Source: Porticoccaceae bacterium (GTDB lineage: Bacteria; Pseudomonadota; Gammaproteobacteria; Pseudomonadales; Porticoccaceae). From it: DNA of 42,231 nt. The stretch lies in NCBI GenBank assembly GCA_029212965.1, contig JARGOV010000006.1:53303-95533 (forward strand), in the 5' to 3' direction. The translations under genes were made by a program, and so were the position numbers. The notes beneath the pieces were generated by a model. The model had not been told where the DNA came from, did not search any database, and saw nothing but the letters and a program-made list of their open reading frames with translations. Every line of letters begins with the position of its first letter. Within the stretch, counting starts at the first letter, position 1. This document shows, piece after piece, positions 20,766-29,744 of the stretch.

Positions 20766-22343
20766 ATGGGTGATTTTAAAAATTTAGTTAGTAATAAAGA
20801 GAAGTTTTTCGACAAGCGTTATGTGTTTGTTGCTGTAGCTTATTGCCTTGTTATCACACTGGTTTTTTATTCTACTGTTGAATCAATGGTTGCCATATGG
20901 TGGCGCTCAGAAACGTTTACCCACGGCTTTTTAATCGTACCCATTGTTATTTGGTTGGTATGGGAAAAGCGGCAAGCGCTGGCACGATTGTCTCCATCAT
21001 TCCAATACCTAGCCTTGATACCCTTATTACTCTCCGGTGTTATATGGCTTTTGGGAAATGTTATGGATGCCGCAGTTGTGCAGCAAATTGCACTAATTGC
21101 GGTCATCGTGAGTGGATTATGGGCTATTTTAGGTAACCAAGTGGCTTGGGCCATAGCCTTTCCATTGGCGTTTTTATTTTTGGCGGTTCCGGTTGGCGAA
21201 GGCCTTGTTCCTGCTCTTATGGAGTTTACGGCTGATTTTACCGTCGGCTTACTTAAATTGACGGGTATTCCGGTTTATCGTGAAGGCTTATTTTTCACCC
21301 TGCCCAGCGGTAATTGGTCCGTCGTTGAAGGCTGTAGCGGTGTTCGATATTTGATCGCCTCAGTTACCCTTGGCTGCTTATTCGCTTACTTGAGTTATCA
21401 AAGTTTACTAAAGAGAGGGCTTTTCATTGCCGCGGCCTTTATTGTGCCAATTATCGCCAACGGGCTCCGTGCTTATATGATCGTCATGATAGGCCACCTC
21501 AGTAGTATGAAACTGGCTACTGGCGTTGATCATTTGATATACGGCTGGGTGTTTTTTGGCCTGGTAATGTTTGTGTTATTTGCAGTGGGTTCTATTTGGC
21601 GAGATCGAGAAAGTTTAGTAGATAGTACCTCAGCACAAGTGGGTGATGAGGCCGTAGCGCTACAAACGAACGTAAACCCTTATCTTCGTGCGATAGTCGT
21701 TTTATTATTTGCCTGTGCATGGCCTATTACAGCCTACCTAATACAGAGTCAATCTATCCAAACGGCCTTTACTGCTTTGAAAGCGCCAGAGAGTCGTGAA
21801 GGATGGGTTCTTCAAGACAGAGAGAGCTGGCAGTGGCGTCCTGTGGTGAAAGGTGCTGATAGTGAGTTTCACCAGTTTTATAGTCGTGATGGAATTACAG
21901 TCAGTATTTATGCCGGGCAATATTTAACGCAAAATCAAAACAAAGAATTGATCAATAGTCAAAATGTCTTTGTGGTCCAAAAATCTCCCGATTGGCGCAT
22001 CGTCGGTCGTTCTAAAGTGGCGATCAATCTGGAGGAGGAAACCGTCGAAGTCGATCAGGCTCGCCTTAAAGGCAGTGACACTAATTTACTGGCTCTACGC
22101 TGGTATCGTCTTGGTGATAGATACACTGCCAACCCTTATATTGGTAAGTTGCTAGGGGGGCTAGCAAAACTTACTTTCGACCGGCGTGATGGTACTTACA
22201 TCACTGTCACTACTCAGATCATTGATGAAGCGAATTTACCTTTTGAGGTCCTGCAAGACTTTATTAACACCATGCTCCCTAGTCTGGAAGCCCAGCTCGA
22301 CCGTGTTGTGGGTATTGGCCTTGAAGGCTCAGAGTTTGAGTAA
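20766..22343 (+). CDS. xrtA: Exosortase A fused to an EpsI (DUF3485) domain
   Basis: WWRSETFTHGFLIVPIVIWLVW; catalytic Cys VVEGCSGVRYLIASVTLG; Arg IVPIIANGLRAYMIVMIGHLSSMKLATGVDHLIYGWVFFGLVMF; soluble C-terminal domain of ~200 aa. Confidence 0.95.
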   Translation: MGDFKNLVSNKEKFFDKRYVFVAVAYCLVITLVFYSTVESMVAIWWRSETFTHGFLIVPIVIWLVWEKRQALARLSPSFQYLALIPLLLSGVIWLLGNVMDAAVVQQIALIAVIVSGLWAILGNQVAWAIAFPLAFLFLAVPVGEGLVPALMEFTADFTVGLLKLTGIPVYREGLFFTLPSGNWSVVEGCSGVRYLIASVTLGCLFAYLSYQSLLKRGLFIAAAFIVPIIANGLRAYMIVMIGHLSSMKLATGVDHLIYGWVFFGLVMFVLFAVGSIWRDRESLVDSTSAQVGDEAVALQTNVNPYLRAIVVLLFACAWPITAYLIQSQSIQTAFTALKAPESREGWVLQDRESWQWRPVVKGADSEFHQFYSRDGITVSIYAGQYLTQNQNKELINSQNVFVVQKSPDWRIVGRSKVAINLEEETVEVDQARLKGSDTNLLALRWYRLGDRYTANPYIGKLLGGLAKLTFDRRDGTYITVTTQIIDEANLPFEVLQDFINTMLPSLEAQLDRVVGIGLEGSEFE

Positions 22344-23517
22344 ATTAGACGCACTATCTGCTAAGACGGCACCGCCTCTGATTGCCCATGTCGTCTATGC
22401 ATTAGGTACAGGTGGGCTGGAAAATGGTCTGGTGAATATCATCAACCGAGCTTGCCCCCAACGCTACCGTCACGCCATTATTTGTCTTACCAAGACTGAT
22501 GGTTTCGAAAGTCGTATTACTGCGCCAAATATTGAAGTGATTTCACTGCACAAACGTCCCGGGCATGACTTTTTAGTGTACTGGAGATTGTGGCGAACGC
22601 TAATCAGGTTGCGTCCGGCCATTGTCCACACACGTAATTTAGCAGCCTTGGAAATGCAAGTAATTGCGGCTTTAATACCGGGAGTTAGGCGTGTTCACGG
22701 CGAGCATGGCCGAGATATTCACGACATTGATGGCAGCAATAAAAAATACAACTTACTTCGCAAGGCTCTGCGTCCTCTTGTTCATCGCTATATAGCTGTT
22801 AGCCAGGATTTAGCACAGTGGCTAGCTAAAGTTGTAGAGGTGCCGATTGCGAAAATAGAGCAAATTTATAATGGTGTCGATCAGAAAATCTTTGTGCCGG
22901 GTTCTATAGGAACCTCTCTCCCAGTTAGCTTTATGGCGCATGATATACAGGTGATTGGTACAGTTGGCCGTCTCGCCGAAGTAAAAGACCAACGTACTCT
23001 TATTGAAGCTTTTGCTCTACTCGTACAAGACAATGCAATAAATAAGCAACTACGTTTAATAATTGTTGGTGACGGTCCGATGTATCAAACTTTATGCGAT
23101 AAAATTACCGAGTTAGGTTTGTGTGAATATGTGTGGATGCCTGGTGATCGAGAGGATATTCCCGAATTGCTACGCACGATGGATGTGTTTGTTTTACCCT
23201 CTCTGGGCGAAGGTATTTCTAATACTCTTCTTGAAGCTATGGCAACAGGTTTACCGCTTGTTGCAACGCATGTTGGTGGTAACCCAGAATTAATTGAAGA
23301 GGGCGTTAATGGTTGTTTAGTGCCTGTTGGCGATGCGAGGGTCCTGTCTAGTCATTTAAGGGAAATTCTATCTAAGCCTGAAACATTGGCTTTATTCGGT
23401 GAAAATAGCTTACGTAAAGCCACACAAAGTTTTGACTGGAGTCACACAGTCGAGCAATATCTCGCCGTTTACGATCAGTTACTTGGAATTGGCACAATTA
23501 CTACCCTTGAGCATTAA
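22336..23517 (+). CDS. XrtA-system glycosyltransferase (TIGR03088-type, GT4); start TTG 22336 or 22321 overlapping the xrtA stop
   Basis: PPLIAHVVYALGTGGLENGLVNIINRACPQRYRHAIICL; HGEHGRDIHDIDGSNKKYNLLRKALRPLVHRYIAVSQDL; GEGISNTLLEAMATGLPLVATHVGGNPELI. Confidence 0.9.
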   Translation: MSKLDALSAKTAPPLIAHVVYALGTGGLENGLVNIINRACPQRYRHAIICLTKTDGFESRITAPNIEVISLHKRPGHDFLVYWRLWRTLIRLRPAIVHTRNLAALEMQVIAALIPGVRRVHGEHGRDIHDIDGSNKKYNLLRKALRPLVHRYIAVSQDLAQWLAKVVEVPIAKIEQIYNGVDQKIFVPGSIGTSLPVSFMAHDIQVIGTVGRLAEVKDQRTLIEAFALLVQDNAINKQLRLIIVGDGPMYQTLCDKITELGLCEYVWMPGDREDIPELLRTMDVFVLPSLGEGISNTLLEAMATGLPLVATHVGGNPELIEEGVNGCLVPVGDARVLSSHLREILSKPETLALFGENSLRKATQSFDWSHTVEQYLAVYDQLLGIGTITTLEH

Positions 23518-23564
23518 ATCAGCAAGCTATAAATGATGAACCAGCGGGAGCGCTTAATAAAATA

Positions 23565-25454
23565 ATGTGTGGTATAGCAGGAATATTAGATACCCGGGGG
23601 CAACGAGATATTGATCGTGACTTGCTGGAACGTATGAATCAATCACAATTCCATCGTGGCCCGGATGAAGGTGGGCAGCACTTTGAACCAGGTCTTGGTC
23701 TGGCCCATCGGCGTTTATCGATTATTGACCTCTCTTCTGGCCAACAGCCGATGTATAACCACGATAAAAGTGTTTGCGTGGTTTTTAATGGTGAGATTTA
23801 TAATTTCCCGAGTTTGAGAAAAGAGCTCGAAGCGAAAGGCTATGCGTTTAAAAGTCATTGTGATACTGAGGTCATTGTTCATGGTTGGAGCGCCTGGGGC
23901 GAGGCTTGTGTTGAAAAATTCAGAGGCATGTTTGCATTTGCAATATGGGACAGGCAGCAACGCAGCTTATTTTTAGCTCGTGACAGGATGGGTATTAAAC
24001 CCTTGTTTTATTCGCTCTTACCCGATGGTCAGTTTATCTTCGGATCAGAACTAAAAGTACTTAAATGTCATCCAAGCTTGCCAACAAAAATTAACCCTCA
24101 GGCTGTAGAGGATTATTTTTCTCTCGGTTATATCCCAGAGCCAAAAACCATTTATCAAGGTGTTTGCAAACTCTATCCCGGGCATACTCTGACCATTACG
24201 CAAGGAGAGGGCGAATTACGCCCAAATGAATACTGGGATATTCCCTTTGCTCCCGTGCCCTTTAGTTCAAAACAAGATTTAGAAGAAGAGCTTATTCATC
24301 GTTTGCGAGAAGCAGTCGATATTCGGATGGTTGCCGAAGTGCCGCTCGGTGCTTTTTTATCCGGCGGTGTTGATTCGAGTGCTGTGGTGGCAATGATGGC
24401 CGGTTTACAAAATGAACCTGTGAATACCTGCTCTATTGGCTTTGATGTTAAAGGCTACGATGAGTCGATACATGCACAGGAGGTAGCCGAGCAATATCAT
24501 ACCCGCCACCATGTCAATACGGTCGATCCCAATGACTTTGATTTAATTGAGGAGCTAGCCAACCTTTATGATGAGCCTTTTGCTGATAGCTCTGCACTTC
24601 CAACTTATAGAGTTTGTCAGTTGGCGAAACAACGTGTAACAGTTGCGTTATCGGGTGATGGAGGTGACGAACACTTTGCTGGTTATCGTCGCTATCGTTG
24701 GCATATGAATGAGGAAAAAATGAGAGGCCTGCTACCAGACACAATACGTCAACCGCTGTTTGGCTTTGCAGGACAAATTTATCCAAAGCTTGGTTGGGCG
24801 CCTCGTCTATTTCGTGCCAAAACTACGTTTCAGTCTATGGCGCGTAATCCAATCGAAGGTTATTTTCATAACTTTTCGACGCTTATCGACGAGCAGAGAG
24901 AGCAACTTTTTAGCGGCGCCTTTAAACGCGAGTTGCAAGGCTATAAAGCTTATGAAGTCTTTCATCATTATGCGGCGAAAGCACCGACCGATGACCCTTT
25001 GTCAATTGTTCAATATATTGATATGAAAACTTATCTAACAGGCGATATTTTGACTAAGGTTGACCGCGCAAGTATGGCTCATTCTTTAGAGGTACGTGTG
25101 CCCTTGCTCGACCACAAGTTCGTAGAGTGGGTATCTGGAATACCTTCCTCAATGAAATTAAAGGGGCAGCAGGGCAAAGCGATTTTCAAATCATCACTCG
25201 AACCCCACTTGAGTAATAATATTCTTTATCGAGATAAAATGGGTTTTGCTGTACCGTTAGCGCGTTGGTTTCGTGGCCCATTAAAGAAAAAGCTTTATGC
25301 AAGCTTATTTGACGGCGGGCTATCTGCAACTGGGATGTTCGATAGCAAGTATCTTGAGAAATTGTTTGACCAGCATCAGTCGGGGCAGCGTGATAACAGT
25401 GCGGCTTTGTGGACACTACTTATGTTCAATGAAAGTCTAAAAAGCTGTGAATAG
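23565..25454 (+). CDS. XrtA-system amidotransferase (asparagine synthase (glutamine-hydrolysing) family)
   Basis: MCGIAGILDTRG (Cys2 nucleophile); FNGEIYNFPSLRKELEAKGY; PLGAFLSGGVDSSAVVAMMA; GDGGDEHFAGYRRYRWH. Confidence 0.93.
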   Translation: MCGIAGILDTRGQRDIDRDLLERMNQSQFHRGPDEGGQHFEPGLGLAHRRLSIIDLSSGQQPMYNHDKSVCVVFNGEIYNFPSLRKELEAKGYAFKSHCDTEVIVHGWSAWGEACVEKFRGMFAFAIWDRQQRSLFLARDRMGIKPLFYSLLPDGQFIFGSELKVLKCHPSLPTKINPQAVEDYFSLGYIPEPKTIYQGVCKLYPGHTLTITQGEGELRPNEYWDIPFAPVPFSSKQDLEEELIHRLREAVDIRMVAEVPLGAFLSGGVDSSAVVAMMAGLQNEPVNTCSIGFDVKGYDESIHAQEVAEQYHTRHHVNTVDPNDFDLIEELANLYDEPFADSSALPTYRVCQLAKQRVTVALSGDGGDEHFAGYRRYRWHMNEEKMRGLLPDTIRQPLFGFAGQIYPKLGWAPRLFRAKTTFQSMARNPIEGYFHNFSTLIDEQREQLFSGAFKRELQGYKAYEVFHHYAAKAPTDDPLSIVQYIDMKTYLTGDILTKVDRASMAHSLEVRVPLLDHKFVEWVSGIPSSMKLKGQQGKAIFKSSLEPHLSNNILYRDKMGFAVPLARWFRGPLKKKLYASLFDGGLSATGMFDSKYLEKLFDQHQSGQRDNSAALWTLLMFNESLKSCE

Positions 25455-25493
25455 GGTGTTTAAGATTGCTATAAGTAATATAAGTAGGAAAGT

Positions 25494-26414
25494 ATGATGT
25501 TGATGAACCCTATCCGTATAGTGCGTGCAATTGTCACGAATTTACTGGCGCTTTTACTTCCGCGTTACTATTTGCAAATAACGGGGCAGACTGGCCGAGG
25601 TAGAGGAGATACAGACCCACTTGAGGTCGCTGAGTACTATTATCAATGCTTTTTAGATTATATAGAGCAAATGTCAATATCACTTAAAGAGCTGCCTGAG
25701 TTCTTAAAGGGTAAAATACTACTCGAATATGGGCCCGGAGATACCCCCGGAGTAGCCATACTTTTCTATGCTTATGGAGCTGAAGAGGTGGTCTTGATCG
25801 ACCGCTTTCCTATGCTTAGCCTAAACGCCTCTAACATTGCTATTATTTCAGCATTGATTGAAAAATTACCTCCTGTTGAAAAAAATCGAGCATTGGGGAT
25901 TTTTCAACGAACCGGAGATCCTCAATCAGGATTTAGAGAAGAAATACTCAATTATAGAATTCATTCGAAAGGTTTGTCTTGCCTTGAGGAAGCTGTTGAC
26001 ATAATTTATTCCAGAGCTGTGCTTGAGCACGTTGCTGACTTGGAGGCTTCCTTTTCAGATATGTCTTGTGCTTTGAAGCCGGGTGGTTTGGCTATACACC
26101 AGGTGGATTTGAAAAGTCACGGTTTACACCAAAAAAGTATTTTAGATTTTCTCATTTGGCCTTCATGGTTGTGGTATGTGATGTACTCAGCTAAAGGGGT
26201 GCCTAACCGTTGGCGATTTAACAAGTATCAAGATGTTGTTGCTAAAACAGGCTTAATCACCACAAAAATTAAGTGTATGGGTATGGCTTCATTACAAGAC
26301 ATAAATGAAGTTAAAAATAAATTGGCATCAGTATTTTCAGATGTTTCTGATGAAGACTTAAGATGTTTGGGTTTTTGGATTCTTCTTCACAAGCCTCAAG
26401 AACCTCCCAAATAG
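25494..26414 (+). CDS. SAM-dependent methyltransferase
   Basis: ILLEYGPGDTPGVAILFYAYGAEEVVLIDRF and VDIIYSRAVLEHVADLEASFSDMSCALKPGGLAIHQVDL. Confidence 0.8.
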   Translation: MMLMNPIRIVRAIVTNLLALLLPRYYLQITGQTGRGRGDTDPLEVAEYYYQCFLDYIEQMSISLKELPEFLKGKILLEYGPGDTPGVAILFYAYGAEEVVLIDRFPMLSLNASNIAIISALIEKLPPVEKNRALGIFQRTGDPQSGFREEILNYRIHSKGLSCLEEAVDIIYSRAVLEHVADLEASFSDMSCALKPGGLAIHQVDLKSHGLHQKSILDFLIWPSWLWYVMYSAKGVPNRWRFNKYQDVVAKTGLITTKIKCMGMASLQDINEVKNKLASVFSDVSDEDLRCLGFWILLHKPQEPPK

Positions 26415-26427
26415 TAAGGCCTTGTCC

Positions 26428-27636
26428 ATGAAAATTCTTCATATACTTGATCACTCCATCCCTCTGCACAGTGGTTACACTTTTCGCACGCGGGCTATTC
26501 TTGAACAGCAGCGGGTTATGGGTTGGCAAACTTTTCATTTAACCTCCGCGAAGCATCAGGGTGCTATCCTGGATGTGGAAAACATCGATGGTTTTGAATT
26601 TTTTCGTACTCGCGCTAGCTCAAATTTTTTTTCAGGACTGCCCATTTTAAATCAACTAATCATTGTGCGTAGTCTAGAAAAACGGATAGACGAGGTGATT
26701 AAAGAGGTTAATCCTGATGTGCTTCATGCTCATTCTCCTGCACTCAATGGGCTGGCAGCAGTTAGAGCTGGGCGTCGAAATAGAATCCCTGTGGTCTACG
26801 AATGTCGTGCTTTTTGGGAGGATGCCGCTGTCGATCACGGCACCAGTAATGAAGGGGGTCTGCGTTATCGCATGACCAAAGCACTTGAAACTTACGTGTT
26901 TCGTCATGCTAACGCGGTAACTACTATTTGTGAGGGCTTACGTGGCGACATTATTAGTCGAGGTATCGCTGCCAATAAAGTGAAGGTAATTCCCAATGCT
27001 GTCGATATCGAGCGCTTTACATTTGGTGTTGAGGCGGATAATGATCTGAGAAAAACACTACATTTGGATGGCAAGAAAGTACTGGGCTTTATTGGTTCTT
27101 TTTATGCGTATGAAGGTTTGCCATTATTGCTCGATGCCATGCCAACTATGATCAAGCATTCACCCGACATACGCCTATTGCTCGTTGGCGGAGGGCCTCA
27201 AGAAGCACTTATTAAAAAAAAGGTCACTGAATTAGATTTGGAAAATGAAGTCATTTTTACTGGACGGGTGCCCCACGATCAGGTACAGGCTTATTACAAT
27301 CAAGTTGATGTTTTTGTTTATCCCCGGCTTGCGATGAGACTGACAAATTTGGTGACGCCGTTAAAACCTCTTGAGGCTATGGCTCAAGGGCGCTTGGTCG
27401 TTGCTTCCGATGTGGGTGGGCACAAAGAGCTGATTCGCGATCGTCACAACGGCTATTTATTTAAAGCAGGTGATGTAGATGACCTTGCTCAAACGGTGAC
27501 AGGCTTGCTCTCTGAAGAAGAAAAATGGCCTGAATTAAAAAGGGCGGGGCGTCAATACGTAGAGACGGAACGTAATTGGCAGGTGAGTATTGCCAATTAT
27601 CAGTCGGTTTATCCTGAGCTGGTAGTGGGGTGTTAG
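26428..27636 (+). CDS. XrtA-system glycosyltransferase (TIGR04063/Daro_2409-type)
   Basis: MKILHILDHSIPLHSGYTFRTRAILEQQRVMGWQTFHLTSAKH; VDVFVYPRLAMRLTNLVTPLKPLEAMAQGRLVVASDVGGHKELI. ATG at 26428 preferred over TTG at 26422. Confidence 0.92.
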   Translation: MKILHILDHSIPLHSGYTFRTRAILEQQRVMGWQTFHLTSAKHQGAILDVENIDGFEFFRTRASSNFFSGLPILNQLIIVRSLEKRIDEVIKEVNPDVLHAHSPALNGLAAVRAGRRNRIPVVYECRAFWEDAAVDHGTSNEGGLRYRMTKALETYVFRHANAVTTICEGLRGDIISRGIAANKVKVIPNAVDIERFTFGVEADNDLRKTLHLDGKKVLGFIGSFYAYEGLPLLLDAMPTMIKHSPDIRLLLVGGGPQEALIKKKVTELDLENEVIFTGRVPHDQVQAYYNQVDVFVYPRLAMRLTNLVTPLKPLEAMAQGRLVVASDVGGHKELIRDRHNGYLFKAGDVDDLAQTVTGLLSEEEKWPELKRAGRQYVETERNWQVSIANYQSVYPELVVGC

Positions 27637-28844
27637 GCGTGGAAAAGAAGCCAACAAGACTGTTGGTGTTTACATCGCTTTTTCCTAGTAAGGTACACCC
27701 GGGAGCCGGTTTGTTTATTCGTGAACGTATGTTTCGTGTTGCTAAGCACCTACCATTGGTTGTGGTATCGCCAGTCCCGTGGTTTCCTTTGCAAGGCTTG
27801 ATACGCTATTTTAGACCCGGTTATCGCCTTCAGCCACCAAAAGTTGAAGAACAGCAAGGTGTCATGGTCTACCATCCGCGATTTCTAGCCGTACCAGGTG
27901 TACTGCGGGAGCTTGATGGACTATCGATGGCTCTATGTAGTCTGCTTCTTTTACTGCGCTTGAAGCGTCGTTTTAAATTCACTTTGATTGATTCTCACTT
28001 TGCCTGGCCCGATGGCTACGGTGCCACATTGTTGGGGCGATTGTTTCGTGTTCCCGTAACGATCACACTACGTGGTACAGAAGTCCCTCATGCTAAAGAC
28101 GTCTTTAAGCGCAATAAAATACTACAGGCCTTGGGTCGAGCAGTATACGTATTTTCTGTTGCCGATTCGCTTAAACGCCACGTTGTTGGCTTGGGTGCCA
28201 GCGCTGAAAAAATTCAGGTCGTCGGCAATGGTGTCGACACCGAACGCTTTGTTAACGAATGTCAAGTTGAAGCTCGAAAACGTTATGATCTACCTCCAGA
28301 TGCTAAAGTTTTGGTGACAGTTGGAGGACTGGTTGAGCGCAAGGGCTTTCACCGAGTGATCGAATTGATACCTGCCCTACTTGAAGAGTTTCCTCGGTTG
28401 TACTATCTAGTGGTGGGAGGTGCGTGTGCAGAAGGTGATTGGAGGGAACGTCTCGAAAATCAAGCGAATGAGTTAGGCGTGCGCGACAGGGTATTCTTTA
28501 CTGGTCCGGTTGCCCCTGATTTACTTCGTTGGCCGCTTTCTGCTGCAGATATTTTTGTTCTGCCAACATCTAATGAAGGGTGGGCCAATGTCTTTTTGGA
28601 GGCAATGGCCTGTGGCTTGCCCGTAGTAACGAGTGATGTGGGGGGGAATCCGGAAGTCGTTTGTAATGATGATTTAGGTATTGTGGTTCCTTTTGGTCAC
28701 TCTCAGCTCCTTTATGATGCCGTCGCAGCTGCACTCAACAAAAAATGGCAACGGGAGAAAATTATGACTTACGCCAAAAATAATAGCTGGGATAACCGGG
28801 TCGAACATTTATTATCTGCATTTGCAGAAATTAATAAGCGTTAA
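27630..28844 (+). CDS. Glycosyltransferase family 4, EPS locus
   Basis: LLVFTSLFPSKVHPGAGLFIRERMFRVAKHLPLVVVSPVPWFP; DIFVLPTSNEGWANVFLEAMACGLPVVTSDVGGNPEVV. Confidence 0.88.
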   Translation: MLGVEKKPTRLLVFTSLFPSKVHPGAGLFIRERMFRVAKHLPLVVVSPVPWFPLQGLIRYFRPGYRLQPPKVEEQQGVMVYHPRFLAVPGVLRELDGLSMALCSLLLLLRLKRRFKFTLIDSHFAWPDGYGATLLGRLFRVPVTITLRGTEVPHAKDVFKRNKILQALGRAVYVFSVADSLKRHVVGLGASAEKIQVVGNGVDTERFVNECQVEARKRYDLPPDAKVLVTVGGLVERKGFHRVIELIPALLEEFPRLYYLVVGGACAEGDWRERLENQANELGVRDRVFFTGPVAPDLLRWPLSAADIFVLPTSNEGWANVFLEAMACGLPVVTSDVGGNPEVVCNDDLGIVVPFGHSQLLYDAVAAALNKKWQREKIMTYAKNNSWDNRVEHLLSAFAEINKR

Positions 28845-28870
28845 TCGGAGTAAAATAGAAAGGAGATTCT

Positions 28871-29725
28871 ATGAATCAGGAGCAAGTCAGTGACTTCGTG
28901 CCGATTCTAGCGGGAGGTGGGACGCGCCTCTCTGCTCACATAGGTATTCTTCATGCCTTGGAAACATTAGGGGTCAAGTTTGACCATCTAGTGGGGGTGT
29001 CCGGAGGCAGTATTATTGGCGCTCTTTACGCGTCAGGGATTTCTTTGCCAGATCTTAAGCAGCTAGCTCTTGACACCAACTTTTCGAAATTCAAGGGCTA
29101 TTCTATTCTTCATTTATTGAGAGCCGGTGGATTAAGTACGGGTGATGGTTTTGAACAATGGGTCGAAGGTTTACTCGATGGCCTTTGCTTTAAAGATCTA
29201 CCGCGTAATCTGCATATTGTAGCTACTGACGTGTTGACAGGCAGCCCGGTGGTTTTTAATAAAATCCTGACGCCAGATCTTAAAGTATCAAAGGCAGTGC
29301 GCTATTCCATGTCCATCCCTCTGCTATTTACTTTTAATCAACACAAAAAACATATCTTAGTTGACGGCAGCATTCTTGCTGAAGATGCTTTACACCGAGA
29401 CTGGTCGGGGAGGGGCACGCCTGTTGTCTGTTTTCGTATGCGGAGTGCGGAATTATCTAATAATGTGGTGGTCGATGGATTGTTTCCTTTGAAAGGCTAT
29501 TTGACATTACTTATTCGTACTTTTATGAATACGATTTCTCGCGAATATATCAACGATAAATTTTGGGACCACACCGTTGTCGTGAATACTGGAGGAATTT
29601 CGCCTATTGAATTTAATCTGAGTGATGTGGATAAAGAAAAGCTATTTTTGCAGGGCTATAACACGGCTATGGAGGTTATACCTTTTAAAATATTTGCCGC
29701 GAAAAATGCAAGAGAGAAATGTTAA
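28871..29725 (+). CDS. Patatin-like phospholipase/acyl hydrolase
   Basis: Oxyanion region ILAGGGTRLSAHIGILHALE; nucleophile GVSGGS (GxSxG); Asp motif LVDGSI. Confidence 0.85.
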   Translation: MNQEQVSDFVPILAGGGTRLSAHIGILHALETLGVKFDHLVGVSGGSIIGALYASGISLPDLKQLALDTNFSKFKGYSILHLLRAGGLSTGDGFEQWVEGLLDGLCFKDLPRNLHIVATDVLTGSPVVFNKILTPDLKVSKAVRYSMSIPLLFTFNQHKKHILVDGSILAEDALHRDWSGRGTPVVCFRMRSAELSNNVVVDGLFPLKGYLTLLIRTFMNTISREYINDKFWDHTVVVNTGGISPIEFNLSDVDKEKLFLQGYNTAMEVIPFKIFAAKNAREKC

Positions 29726-29744
29726 ATTCACTACTCCTTTTTAA

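Noticed and set aside
22186-22335. N-terminal extension of the TIGR03088-type glycosyltransferase ORF into xrtA
   Set aside because: The extension (MMVLTSLSLLRSLMKRIY...) is out of frame with real xrtA sequence and unlike GT4 N-termini; homology starts at PPLIAHVVYALGTGGLE.
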